Shown: one piece after another, positions 1 through 7,239 of the stretch
Position numbering within the stretch: position 1 is the first letter of the stretch
Layout of the letters: every line of letters begins with the position of its first letter
NCBI GenBank assembly: GCA_027061425.1
Contig: JALSUN010000106.1
Coordinates: 18,929-34,646 of the forward strand
DNA: 15,718 nucleotides
Origin: Helicobacteraceae bacterium
Lineage (GTDB): Bacteria; Campylobacterota; Campylobacteria; Campylobacterales; Sulfurimonadaceae
Reading direction: 5' to 3'
Notes under the pieces: model-generated
The model's input: only the letters and a program-made list of their open reading frames with translations
What the model was told of the DNA's origin: nothing
Database searches by the model: none
Translations under genes and position numbers: made by a program

Positions 1-194
1 GCAGGATAGTACTCGTTAAATGCAAAGGGGGTACGGTGGAGTAGGGCATCTCTTAAAATACCACCACCAAGTGCGGTTAGAGATGCGGCTATGGAGATGC
101 CAAGAAGGTCAAGCTTGTTGCGTACTCCCACCAAAAAACCACTCAGACTAAAAGCGATAATACCAATAATGTCAGTGAGTAAAAAGATATCCAT
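1..194 (-). CDS. TRIC/UPF0126 (YicG-like) membrane channel protein, partial (3' end off window)
   Basis: Reading the minus strand from an ATG at 194 gives 64 codons that run off the left edge, so only the N-terminus is present. The visible part has a hydrophobic first segment (about residues 3-23) and a second (about 29-45) ending in GGGILRD at residues 43-49. That Gly-rich motif followed by Arg-Asp is typical of the UPF0126/TRIC family: small seven-helix inner-membrane proteins built from two repeats, related to trimeric cation channels, with some bacterial members implicated in glycine transport. The start lies 4 nt after the stop of the gamma-carbonic-anhydrase-like gene, so the two are probably cotranscribed and perhaps translationally coupled; no strong Shine-Dalgarno is visible. 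Family is fairly sure; substrate is unknown. Confidence 0.8.
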   Translation of the reverse strand, partial: MDIFLLTDIIGIIAFSLSGFLVGVRNKLDLLGISIAASLTALGGGILRDALLHRTPFAFNEYYP

Positions 195-198
195 CTGT

Positions 199-729
199 TT
201 AGAGTGTGTTGTAGTCTTTTTTGAAGAGAACATAACGAGAGGCCGATGCGTAAAGCTCTTGAACCTCTTCATCGTTGAGCTCTCGTACCACTTTTGCAGG
301 GCTTCCCATAATCAGTGAACGTGGTGGAAAGACCTTGTTTTTAGTGACTAAAGAACCCGCACCCACTATAGACTCTTTACCGATGACCGCGCCATCTAAA
401 ATAGTAGCACTCATTCCTATGAGACAGGCATCTTCTATAGTGCAACCATGCATCATCACACGATGTCCTATGGTGACATCAGAGCCGATGATGGTTGGGT
501 TGCCATCACTCATGTCCTCTTTTTTGTAGTGGGTAACATGGATCATGCTCAAGTCTTGGATGTTGGTTCTGTCCCCGATAGTGATGTAATGCACGTCGCC
601 ACGCACCACACAACCAAACCAGATAGAGCACTCCTCGCCCATAGTAACATTTCCGACAACATCAGCAGTAGGAGCGATCCAAGTGTTGGTTCCGAGTTGC
701 GGTGTCCATTTTTTGAAAGGGTAGATCAT
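199..729 (-). CDS. Gamma-class carbonic anhydrase family protein (left-handed beta-helix)
   Basis: A 176-residue hexapeptide-repeat protein of the YrdA/PaaY/Cam type. Repeats such as IGDRTNIQD and IGKESIVGAG form the left-handed beta-helix. The expected Zn ligands are present: His64 (in MIHVTH), His89 and His94 (in GHRVMMHG), with the 5-residue spacing of the last two as in the Methanosarcina Cam enzyme. Arg43, Asp45, Gln58 and Asp59 match the conserved Arg/Asp/Gln/Asp set around the site. Known members are trimers that hydrate CO2, but many YrdA-like proteins show weak or no activity, so the reaction is inferred. The start is supported by an AAAGGA Shine-Dalgarno on the minus strand, 5 nt before the ATG (complement of 735-740). 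It is the first gene of a probable two-gene unit with the TRIC-like gene. Confidence 0.88.
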   Translation of the reverse strand: MIYPFKKWTPQLGTNTWIAPTADVVGNVTMGEECSIWFGCVVRGDVHYITIGDRTNIQDLSMIHVTHYKKEDMSDGNPTIIGSDVTIGHRVMMHGCTIEDACLIGMSATILDGAVIGKESIVGAGSLVTKNKVFPPRSLIMGSPAKVVRELNDEEVQELYASASRYVLFKKDYNTL

Positions 730-740
730 GTTTTTCCTTT
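730..740 (-). promoter_or_regulatory. Ribosome binding site of the gamma-carbonic-anhydrase gene
   Basis: On the minus strand AAAGGAAAAAC directly precedes the ATG at 729, a good purine-rich site at 5-nt spacing that fixes the start. A possible -10 (AATACT, complement of 755-760) lies just downstream of the REP-like pair, but it is weak. Confidence 0.6.
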
Positions 741-767
741 GGTTGGTAGTCTAAAGTATTGCTATTG

Positions 768-867
768 CGTCATTCCTATGAAGATAGGAATCCACGAATT
801 ACTGTGTCTTGAAAAGTACTATATAAAAATAATAACCTCGTTGATTCCTGCCTTCGCAGGAATGACG
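768..867. repeat. Inverted pair of REP-like palindromes (BIME-like or MITE-like unit)
   Basis: The 228-bp gap between ppk and the carbonic-anhydrase gene holds a 100-bp unit whose ends are inverted copies of one element. Each starts CGTCATTCCT at the outer edge and continues into (A/G)ATC(C/A)ACGA. Within each arm there is a perfect 8-bp hairpin with a 4-nt loop: ATTCCTAT-GAAG-ATAGGAAT at 772-791, and ATTCCTGC-CTTC-GCAGGAAT at 844-863. The arms differ at both members of two stem base pairs, so pairing is kept. About 35 bp of AT-rich sequence separates the arms. This is the layout of a bacterial interspersed mosaic element, or of a small MITE. A third copy occurs at 11011-11065. No transposase is present in the window. 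Confidence 0.8.
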
Positions 868-957
868 GCCACCCTAATTTTTTAATGATATAGAGGCTCA
901 TAACGTAAGCCAGAAATTATGCAACATTATAAATTCAAAATTCGACATTGGAAAGTT

Positions 958-3054
958 TTAACTTTCTTTGAGTAGCCTTGTTGCCAACTTTTGCACATAG
1001 TTCGGGGTCGCTTTTTTCAAAGATTTATAGACCTTGGTGGCATGGCTTTCAAAAAGCTTTTGGTTGTTGATGATCTTGCTCTGTTCGTGGCGTACTTTTT
1101 TATAGTTACCGTCACTTTGTAGTTCATGTGCCAGGACATTGTCTGAGACTTGAAGTTGGAGCATATTGAGCAGTTTTTCTGCACTCTCTGGGTCATCAAT
1201 TCCTGTAAGAAGTTCTATACGACGTACAAGGTTACGTGGCATCCAGTCTGCACTTGAGATGTAGAGTTGTGGTGCAGCATGTTTAAAGTAGAAGACGCGG
1301 GCATGTTCGAGGTACTTACCGATGATAGAGATCACACGTATGTTTTCACTCAAGCCCGGGATACCAGGCTTAAGACAGCAGATACCGCGTACGATGAGGT
1401 CTATTTTTGTTCCGGCTTGAGACGCTTTGTAGAGACCACGGATCACATCATCATCTACAAGAGAGTTGACCTTTGCGATAATATGTCCCTCTTTGCCTTT
1501 TTTAGCTTCTACTTGAATCATAGAGAGAATTTTAGGTTTAATCTGGGTTGGTGACATGTAAAGTTTATTTAACTTCCCTTTTTTACTAAAGCCCGTCAAA
1601 AAGTGAAAAAATCGTGTGAGGTCACTCGTAATTTCTTCATTACATGTCATATAAGAGACATCAGTATAGATTTTTGCTGTTTGTGGGTTGTAGTTACCTG
1701 TAGCAAGGTGGGCATACTGTTTGAGTTTTCCATCGACACGGCGGGTGATGAGGGTCGCTTTGGCATGGACTTTAAAACCTGGGATACCATAAATAACATG
1801 GGCGCCAGCATTTTCTAAAGCCTTAGCCCAGATGAGGTTGTTCTCTTCATCAAAACGTGCCTTGAGTTCGACCATCGTTGTCACCTGTTTGCCTGACTCT
1901 GCGGCTTGCATAAGTGCTTGAACTATAGGGGAGTTGGTACCTGAACGATAGAGTGTCATTTTTATAGAAACCACGTCAGGATCTTTGGCAGCATTTTGAA
2001 TGAGTTTGACAACAGGCTCAAAACTCTCATAGGGATGGTACATCAATGCATCTTGCTTGTCAATAACCGAGAAGATGTTTTCTGTAGTGTCGAAGGGTGG
2101 AAGGGGTCTTGGTTTAAACGGTGCTGCCGTAAGGTGGGCGAAGTTTTTGTTACCCACGATTTGCCAGAGGCTACCAAGATTTAAGATGTTAGAAAAACGG
2201 TAGATGTCATCTTTAAAGACATTGGTGTGGCGGTTGAAAAAGTTAAGCAGGTCGGGGTTAGACTCTTGTCCGAGTTCAAGTCGCACCAATTCTCCTTTTT
2301 TACGAAGTCTGAGACCCTCTTCCAAGATCTCCATAAAGTCATCTGCTTCTTCTTCTTCAATAGTGATGTCGGCATTACGTGTGACACGAAAGGCGATATG
2401 GTTTTTGAGTGCATATCCAGGAAAAAGTTCTCCAACATGTTCTGCAACAACACTCTCTATCGGCACATAACAGCAGTCATCGAGCTCAACAAAACGTGGC
2501 AGTACACGGGGGATACGAACAAGACCATTACGCTCTATACCCTCGCTCTCGAGGTCTTGAAGACGAACAACCATACCAAAACTCAGGTTATTAAGATGGG
2601 GAAAAGGGTGGGTAGCATCAACAGCAATAGGAACAATGACAGGGTATATTTGTTCCATAAAATAGCGGTTGAGCTGGTACTTTTGTTGCTGGTTGACTTC
2701 GTCATAAGACTTTACAGAGATGCCTTCTACCTCAAGCTTTTTCAAGATTTCACCCAGGGTGTACTCTACCACCTGTGACTCTTGATGCAAGTATTTACGG
2801 ATCTCTCTAAGTTGCTGAAGTGGCGTCAGACGATCAGCGCCAGAGACCATGACACCTGCAGTAAAGAGCTTTTTAAGCCCTGCAACACGAATCATATAAA
2901 ATTCATCAAGATTGGTACCATAAATAGCCAAGAACTTGAGTCTGTCAAGTAGAGGCTGGGTGTCATCTTGGGCTTGTTTTAAAACACGAGTGTTAAACTG
3001 TAGCCATGAAAGCTCACGGTTGTTATAAAATTTGGGGTCTTTTAAATTTATCAT
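958..3054 (-). CDS. ppk: Polyphosphate kinase (PPK1)
   Basis: A full-length 698-residue PPK1, which reversibly makes inorganic polyphosphate from ATP in the cytoplasm or at the inner membrane. The N-domain begins FYNNRELSWLQFNTRVL (residues 9-25) and carries GTNLDEFYMIRVAG (46-59). The two phospholipase-D-like catalytic domains show VHAK with His430, the expected phosphorylated histidine, YAHLATGN with His449, and LYR (Arg370) and ARFDE (Arg400), which match the Mg/phosphate-binding arginines. A later conserved YLEHAR carries His584. The C-terminus has the family ending NMLQLQVSDN. The ATG at 3052-3054 gives the usual N-terminus, but its Shine-Dalgarno is poor. The gene is divergent from the TPR gene across a 142-bp shared promoter region. 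Downstream lies the REP-containing gap. Confidence 0.97.
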   Translation of the reverse strand: MINLKDPKFYNNRELSWLQFNTRVLKQAQDDTQPLLDRLKFLAIYGTNLDEFYMIRVAGLKKLFTAGVMVSGADRLTPLQQLREIRKYLHQESQVVEYTLGEILKKLEVEGISVKSYDEVNQQQKYQLNRYFMEQIYPVIVPIAVDATHPFPHLNNLSFGMVVRLQDLESEGIERNGLVRIPRVLPRFVELDDCCYVPIESVVAEHVGELFPGYALKNHIAFRVTRNADITIEEEEADDFMEILEEGLRLRKKGELVRLELGQESNPDLLNFFNRHTNVFKDDIYRFSNILNLGSLWQIVGNKNFAHLTAAPFKPRPLPPFDTTENIFSVIDKQDALMYHPYESFEPVVKLIQNAAKDPDVVSIKMTLYRSGTNSPIVQALMQAAESGKQVTTMVELKARFDEENNLIWAKALENAGAHVIYGIPGFKVHAKATLITRRVDGKLKQYAHLATGNYNPQTAKIYTDVSYMTCNEEITSDLTRFFHFLTGFSKKGKLNKLYMSPTQIKPKILSMIQVEAKKGKEGHIIAKVNSLVDDDVIRGLYKASQAGTKIDLIVRGICCLKPGIPGLSENIRVISIIGKYLEHARVFYFKHAAPQLYISSADWMPRNLVRRIELLTGIDDPESAEKLLNMLQLQVSDNVLAHELQSDGNYKKVRHEQSKIINNQKLFESHATKVYKSLKKATPNYVQKLATRLLKES

Positions 3055-3068
3055 AGAAGTGCTTTTAC

Positions 3069-3090
3069 ATTATAAGTTATGACGATTATA
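3069..3090 (-). promoter_or_regulatory. Putative ppk promoter(s): two TATAAT boxes on the minus strand
   Basis: Read on the minus strand, TATAAT occurs at 3090-3085 and again at 3074-3069, upstream of the ppk ATG at 3054. The first is in the better position for a leader; neither has a clear -35, which is usual for Campylobacterota. Confidence 0.45.
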
Positions 3091-3163
3091 ACACAAGGGT
3101 AGCAAATAGCGTGTTTGTAGTGTGAATTTATAGGATGATAGTGTGTAATATTCACTATAGCTT

Positions 3164-3189
3164 GTTATACTTTCGTCATATTATCAGGA
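3164..3189 (+). promoter_or_regulatory. Extended -10 promoter and ribosome binding site of the TPR gene
   Basis: TGTTATACT at 3163-3171 is an extended -10 (TGnTATAAT-like). AGGAG at 3185-3189 precedes the ATG at 3197 by 7 nt. A predicted start near 3178 leaves a very short leader. The gene before M20 peptidase has the same TTATACTTTCG context. Confidence 0.55.
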
Positions 3190-3196
3190 GAATTAT

Positions 3197-3772
3197 ATGA
3201 CTATAATGCAGATTATTTTACTGGGGGCATCTGCCTTTTTTGCTTTTAAAATCTATGAGCACATGCAGGGCTTACAAGATCCTCAGGAGCAAGAAAACAG
3301 TGCACCGCAAAAGGAGCAGATTAACATCGATGCTCTGGTTGATGAAGCGGATAAAGCTTATGACGCAGGTCACCTTTTAGAGGCGAGAGAACTGCTGCAA
3401 AAAGCGCATGATGCAGACAGTACTATTCCTGAGTTGGCAAACCGACTAGGCTTTGTGATGAGTCAGATGGGTAATCATGCAGATGCTTTAAAGCTTTACA
3501 TCCATTCACTCTCTCTTAAAGAAGAAGATATCACACACTTGGCTATGGCCTCTGAACTGCGTGCAATGAAACGGTTTGAAGAGGCTGAAGAACATTATAA
3601 ACGTGCTATTGCTTTAGACCCAGAGTATGAAGTGAGTTACTTTAACTATGCCAATCTCTTGGTCGATATGGATCGTATATCAGAAGCAAAAACGATGTAT
3701 GAAAAAGCCTTAGAACTTAACCCTGACCTTACAGCAGCAAAAGAGGAACTGGAGCACTTAAATGCCAGATAG
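3197..3772 (+). CDS. Membrane-anchored TPR-repeat protein
   Basis: A 191-residue protein. Residues 4-18 are a short hydrophobic anchor (uncleaved signal or single transmembrane helix) followed by a polar Gln/Glu-rich linker. From about residue 45 there are four TPR-like helix pairs: LVDEADKAYDAGHLLEARELLQKAHDAD-type spacing, then repeats at about 79-110, 112-144 and 146-180, with the hallmark Gly/Ala/Pro positions (for example ALDPEYEVSYFNYANLL and ALELNPDL). TPRs bind other proteins, so this is probably a scaffold at the cytoplasmic or periplasmic membrane face; the partner is unknown. Its stop overlaps the start of the NYN gene by 11 nt, which argues for translational coupling and perhaps for joint function. 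AGGAG lies 7 nt before the start. Confidence 0.85.
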   Translation: MTIMQIILLGASAFFAFKIYEHMQGLQDPQEQENSAPQKEQINIDALVDEADKAYDAGHLLEARELLQKAHDADSTIPELANRLGFVMSQMGNHADALKLYIHSLSLKEEDITHLAMASELRAMKRFEEAEEHYKRAIALDPEYEVSYFNYANLLVDMDRISEAKTMYEKALELNPDLTAAKEELEHLNAR

Positions 3773-4508
3773 ACAAGCACGATTGGCGGTACTTATAGAT
3801 GCTGACAATGCCCAAGCAAGTATTGTAGAGGGCCTTTTAGGTGAGATCGCCCAGTATGGCATCGCCAGTGTGAAACGTATCTATGGTGACTGGACAGATA
3901 CCCGTCTTAAAGGCTGGAAAGCCGCCTTGCTTGAAAATGGGATCAACCCCGTGCAGCAATTTGCCTACACCACAGGAAAAAATGCAACAGACTCTGCCCT
4001 TATCATCGATGCGATGGATCTTCTTTATACAGAAAAGTTAGATGGTTTTTGCATTGTCTCAAGCGATAGTGACTTTACCCGTCTGGCCAGTCGCATTCGT
4101 GAAGCAGGACTCAAAGTGTATGGTTTTGGTGAGAAAAAAACACCCAAGGCGTTTATGAGTGCTTGTGACAAGTTTATCTATACAGAGATTCTAAGAGACT
4201 GCAGTAGTGTTAACGAGCCTAAGAAAAAAGTAACAAAACAAAAAATACAGAAGATCGATATGAAACTGCTTAACTTGCTACGTCACGCCATAGAAGACAC
4301 AGCAGATGAAGCGGGTTGGGCACATTTAGGTTCAGTTGGACAAAATATATTGAACAAGTCTTCTGATTTCGATCCTCGAAATTATGGGTTTAAAAAATTA
4401 AGAGACCTCTTAGAAGAGAGTGGTCTTTTCGATTTTAAAGATGTAGACCCTCTGGCCCATAATAGTGGTGTTCAAGTCCGTGTGAAACGTAAAAGGAGTT
4501 ATGAATGA
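3762..4508 (+). CDS. NYN-LOTUS (OST-HTH) domain protein, putative RNase
   Basis: A 248-residue two-domain protein. The N-terminal NYN domain (about 7-145, PIN-like fold, LabA/DUF88 relatives) shows the acidic set expected for metal-dependent nuclease activity: Asp13, Asp15 and Asn16 in LIDADN, Asp77 in NATDSALIIDAMD, and Asp102 and Asp104 in SSDSDF. A basic linker (154-165) leads to a C-terminal OST-HTH/LOTUS domain (about 168-243) with DFDPRNYGFKKLRDLLE, an RNA/RNP-binding winged helix also found in eukaryotic germline proteins. The known combination in bacteria predicts an RNA-processing or RNA-decay enzyme targeted by its LOTUS domain; the substrate is unknown. It overlaps the TPR gene by 11 nt and the Nif3 gene by 4 nt (ATGA), so the three form one operon. 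Confidence 0.88.
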   Translation: MPDRQARLAVLIDADNAQASIVEGLLGEIAQYGIASVKRIYGDWTDTRLKGWKAALLENGINPVQQFAYTTGKNATDSALIIDAMDLLYTEKLDGFCIVSSDSDFTRLASRIREAGLKVYGFGEKKTPKAFMSACDKFIYTEILRDCSSVNEPKKKVTKQKIQKIDMKLLNLLRHAIEDTADEAGWAHLGSVGQNILNKSSDFDPRNYGFKKLRDLLEESGLFDFKDVDPLAHNSGVQVRVKRKRSYE

Positions 4509-5230
4509 GACTAGAGACCCTCTACAAGGAACTCGACAAACTTTCACCCTTTGAGCTGCAGGCTTCTTGGGACAATTCTGGACTCATTATCGGCAGTTAT
4601 GACCAAGAGGTGACAACGGTTGTTTTGAGTATCGATATAGATGAAGCACTTTTAGAACGTGTGCCTGAAGGTGCGCTCATCATTACCCATCATCCACTTA
4701 TCTTTTCAGGTATAAAGTCTATGGACTTTGCCACCTATCCAAGCAAACTCTTGGGGATGATGATGGCAAAAAAGATCGCCAACATCGCCATGCACACAAA
4801 CTTTGATCAAACCCATCTGAACCGTTATGTGGTTGAAAAGGTGCTTAAAAAAGAGGTGATGGCCGAAGCTGATTATCTTCTCTACTTCGATGTTGATGAG
4901 ACCTTTGAAGTTTTTGTGACAGAGATAAAAAAAATGTTTGGTTTAGAGATGTGTAAGGTTGTCAAGGCATCAAGTAAGCAGATTAAGAGGGTGGCCCTTT
5001 GTACAGGTGCAGGTGCTTCTATGCTTGCTGAGGTTAAGGCAGACCTCTTTTTAACGGGAGACATAAAGTATCATGATGCGATGCAGGCAAAAAGCTTAGG
5101 GCTGAGCATGATTGACATTGGTCACTATGAAAGTGAGTGCTTTTTTGCAGAGATTTTGGAAAATGATTTGAAAATTTTAGGATTAACGGTTATAATTTCA
5201 TCATCAGAAAACCCATTTACAAACATGTAG
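4505..5230 (+). CDS. Nif3/DUF34 family dinuclear metal protein
   Basis: A 241-residue member of the Nif3/YbgI (DUF34) family, often labelled GTP cyclohydrolase 1 type 2, though that activity is not general to the family. The di-metal ligands can be read off: His62 and His63 in ITHHPLIFSG, Asp101 in MHTNFD (His97 nearby), and His207 with Glu211 in GHYESE. These match the E. coli YbgI set His63/His64/Asp101/His215/Glu219 with the same 4-residue spacing at the end. The early SWDNSGLIIG (21-30) is also family-typical. Proposed roles include metal insertion or chaperoning and nucleotide damage repair; none can be decided here. The start overlaps the NYN stop as ATGA. A promoter for the next gene lies inside its 3' end. 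Confidence 0.9.
   Translation: MRLETLYKELDKLSPFELQASWDNSGLIIGSYDQEVTTVVLSIDIDEALLERVPEGALIITHHPLIFSGIKSMDFATYPSKLLGMMMAKKIANIAMHTNFDQTHLNRYVVEKVLKKEVMAEADYLLYFDVDETFEVFVTEIKKMFGLEMCKVVKASSKQIKRVALCTGAGASMLAEVKADLFLTGDIKYHDAMQAKSLGLSMIDIGHYESECFFAEILENDLKILGLTVIISSSENPFTNM
5168..5196 (+). promoter_or_regulatory. Sigma-70-like promoter inside the 3' end of the Nif3 gene, probably for flgZ
   Basis: TTGAAA (5168-5173), a 17-nt spacer, then TATAAT (5191-5196): near-consensus in both boxes at ideal spacing, unusual for this AT-rich lineage where -35 boxes are poor. Transcription would start near 5203, giving a leader of about 100 nt that contains the two hairpins at 5239-5286 before the TTG start at 5305. 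Confidence 0.6.
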
Positions 5231-5238
5231 ATACTAAG

Positions 5239-5286
5239 TCCCCTAAATCAGGGGATTCTTACCACTTTTTGCAACAAAAATGTTGC
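5239..5286 (+). other. Two tandem stem-loops in the leader of the flgZ-like gene
   Basis: Stem-loop 1 is TCCCCT-AAATC-AGGGGA (5239-5255, 6 bp perfect). Stem-loop 2 is GCAACA-AAAA-TGTTGC (5271-5286, 6 bp perfect), ending 7 nt before the AAGGA site at 5294-5298. Neither has a proper T-tract after it, although TTTTT lies between them, so a terminator for the upstream operon is possible but weak. They may instead stabilise or regulate the downstream message. Confidence 0.45.
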
Positions 5287-5304
5287 GCTATTTAAGGAAA
5301 AAGA

Positions 5305-6030
5305 TTGAACAAGCACCTAGAACAACTCATCGAACTCTCTAAAGTTGACAAAGAAATCGACGCATTTGAACCACAAATTGAAGAAGCGAACATTAAGTAT
5401 GAAGCGGCTTTAGCTAAAAAAGAGAACTTAACATCTGAGATCGCGACACTTGACGAAGAGTCTAAGTCTGAGCAGGTTAAAAAGCAGAAAAACGAGCTTC
5501 ATATTGCTGAACTTTCAGCAAAACTTGAAGAGAACAGTAAAAAAAGTGGCGATGTTAAGACAGAGCGCGAGATGAAGTCACTTCAACTAGAAGAAGAGAT
5601 CGCTAAAGAGCAAGTTGCTTTTGCTAACGAAGAGATCGCACGTCTTGAAAAAGTGATAGAGAACAAAACTGAGAAGATGCAAGAGCTTCAGTCACAGATG
5701 GAAGAGATAGATGCAAACCTTGCTGCTGTTAAAGAAGAGGTCGATGCTAAACTTGCCATCATCAACACAGAGCGTCAAAAAGTGTTCCAGGCAAAAGAGA
5801 AACTCATCTCTACAATGAACCAAAAAGGTCTCTCTTTTTACCAGAAGATTCGTCGCTGGGCTAAAAACACAACAGCGGTAGAAGTAAGAAACCAAGCATG
5901 TATGGGTTGTTACATGGTTATTAATGACAAGGTCTATTCTGAAGTTATCAAGGGTGAAGAGATCACTAACTGTCCTCACTGTGGTCGTATCCTTTACATC
6001 GAGCCCTCTACAGAGGCTGTTGAAGCGTAA
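5305..6030 (+). CDS. flgZ: Coiled-coil zinc-ribbon protein, FlgZ (HP0958)-like
   Basis: A 241-residue protein with a long Glu/Lys-rich antiparallel coiled coil (about 5-170) and a C-terminal zinc ribbon with Cys199, Cys202, Cys223 and Cys226 (CMGC and CPHC). This is the architecture of the Campylobacterota C4-type zinc-ribbon family, whose H. pylori member HP0958/FlgZ supports flagellar biogenesis by protecting the sigma factor RpoN and affecting flaA mRNA. The neighbours match: in H. pylori a Nif3-like gene precedes it and waaA follows (from memory). The start codon is TTG, chosen because AAGGA at 5294-5298 lies 6 nt upstream and the N-terminus MNKHLEQLIELSKVDKEID matches the family. Fold and family are firm; the flagellar role here is inferred from orthology, as no flagellar genes are in the window. 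Confidence 0.83.
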   Translation: MNKHLEQLIELSKVDKEIDAFEPQIEEANIKYEAALAKKENLTSEIATLDEESKSEQVKKQKNELHIAELSAKLEENSKKSGDVKTEREMKSLQLEEEIAKEQVAFANEEIARLEKVIENKTEKMQELQSQMEEIDANLAAVKEEVDAKLAIINTERQKVFQAKEKLISTMNQKGLSFYQKIRRWAKNTTAVEVRNQACMGCYMVINDKVYSEVIKGEEITNCPHCGRILYIEPSTEAVEA

Positions 6031-6057
6031 CTACTCTTGAGTTAAAGAGGTGTTCTT

Positions 6058-7215
6058 ATGAAAGCATTTACACTTCTTTACTTTTTTCTGGCAGCGCTTC
6101 TTTATGTGCTTGCTCTCCCTTTTTTACTTCTCATCGCATTGAAATCAAAATATAGAGTTTCTGTTCCTGCCCGCTTTTTTCTTTGGAAAAATCCTAGATT
6201 TAAAAAAGATGATCTCTGGTTTCATGTCTGCTCCTTGGGCGAGGCAAGAGCCTTGGCCCCGATCGTGGATAGATTGAAAGACCGTGATATCTCCATCTCA
6301 ACGATAACACAGACAGGTTATACTGCAGCGTCTCAGTATGAGGCAGAAGTACGGTACTTGCCTTTTGAGGCACTCCTCCCTTTTTGGATTAGGAGACATC
6401 GATACTTGGTAGTGTTGGAAGCAGAGTTTTGGTACTTACTCTTCGCAGTAGCGCGTGCAAGAGGTGCGAAGGTGGTACTGCTTAATGCACGTATGACAGA
6501 GCGCAGTTTTCCCAAATATGTGAAAATGCGTTGGCTCTACAGACGTATGTTTGAGAGGGTCGATAAGGTCTTTTGTCAAAGTCAAGCAGACAAGACGCGA
6601 TTTGAGATGTTAGGTGCGACAAATATAGAGGTCGTTGGTAACATTAAACTTGCACAAAAGATCGAGTGTACCCAGCAGTATGAAAAGCCATCAGGTGAAG
6701 TCATCGTTGCTGCAAGTACTCATGAGGATGAAGAGGAACTCATAGTAGATGCTTTTTTAGAGTATGCTAAAGAGCGTCATACAAAACTCATTGTCGTGCC
6801 AAGGCACCCTGAACGTTTTGATGCGGTGTATGAACTACTGCGTTCTTTACAAGATGAGTGGATAACGCTCTCTCGCTGGAGTGTATGTCAAGACTTTGAA
6901 GCTGACATCGTTTTAATGGACGTCATGGGAGAGCTAAACAACATCTACGCCATTAGTGACGTGGCTGTTTTGGGCGGCGCGTTTAGAGAAGATGTCGGAG
7001 GACACAATCCCCTTGAACCGGCACATTTTGGTTGTAAGATTATTACAGGCGAACACGCTTTTATGCAACAGGAGCTTTTTAAGTATGTGCATCATGTTCA
7101 GGTAGTAGAGAACGAAGCGATCTCGGAGGCATTAGAGAAGTCTAAAAGTCTGCAAACATCTTATGTAGATGAAAAGATTGATTTAGAGAGTATAATTAGG
7201 TTTTTAAACCAGTAA
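6058..7215 (+). CDS. waaA: 3-deoxy-D-manno-octulosonic acid (Kdo) transferase
   Basis: A 385-residue WaaA/KdtA, which moves Kdo from CMP-Kdo to lipid A precursor on the cytoplasmic face of the inner membrane. Residues 5-27 are the N-terminal membrane anchor. HVCSLGEARAL (56-66) holds Glu62, the expected catalytic base. Later motifs are NARMTERS (143-150), QSQADKTRFEMLGA (174-187), VVGNIK (192-197), AASTHEDEEE (218-227), VPRHPERF (247-254) and GGHNPLEPA (314-322), the nucleotide-binding signature of this GT-B family. It is shorter than the E. coli enzyme (about 425 residues), mainly in the N-domain and linkers. AAGAGG at 6045-6050 precedes the ATG. Whether it adds one or two Kdo cannot be read from the sequence. 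Confidence 0.94.
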   Translation: MKAFTLLYFFLAALLYVLALPFLLLIALKSKYRVSVPARFFLWKNPRFKKDDLWFHVCSLGEARALAPIVDRLKDRDISISTITQTGYTAASQYEAEVRYLPFEALLPFWIRRHRYLVVLEAEFWYLLFAVARARGAKVVLLNARMTERSFPKYVKMRWLYRRMFERVDKVFCQSQADKTRFEMLGATNIEVVGNIKLAQKIECTQQYEKPSGEVIVAASTHEDEEELIVDAFLEYAKERHTKLIVVPRHPERFDAVYELLRSLQDEWITLSRWSVCQDFEADIVLMDVMGELNNIYAISDVAVLGGAFREDVGGHNPLEPAHFGCKIITGEHAFMQQELFKYVHHVQVVENEAISEALEKSKSLQTSYVDEKIDLESIIRFLNQ

Positions 7216-7232
7216 AATAGTAAGAATAAGGA
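7191..7232 (+). promoter_or_regulatory. Possible -10 box and ribosome binding site before the pseudouridine synthase gene
   Basis: TATAAT at 7191-7196, inside the end of waaA, has no convincing -35. AAGGA at 7228-7232 lies 7 nt before the ATG at 7240 and supports that start. The gene may be read both from this site and through from waaA. Confidence 0.35.
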
Positions 7233-7239
7233 AACAATT

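Noticed and set aside
448..885. 145-codon frame on the plus strand
   Set aside because: Mostly antisense to the gamma-carbonic-anhydrase gene and continues into the REP-like pair.
951..966. GAAAGT-TTTA-ACTTTC palindrome at the end of ppk as a terminator
   Set aside because: Short AT-rich stem without a T-run on the minus strand; not distinguishable from chance.
2227..2778. 183-codon frame on the plus strand
   Set aside because: Antisense shadow of ppk, whose frame is strongly supported by motifs.
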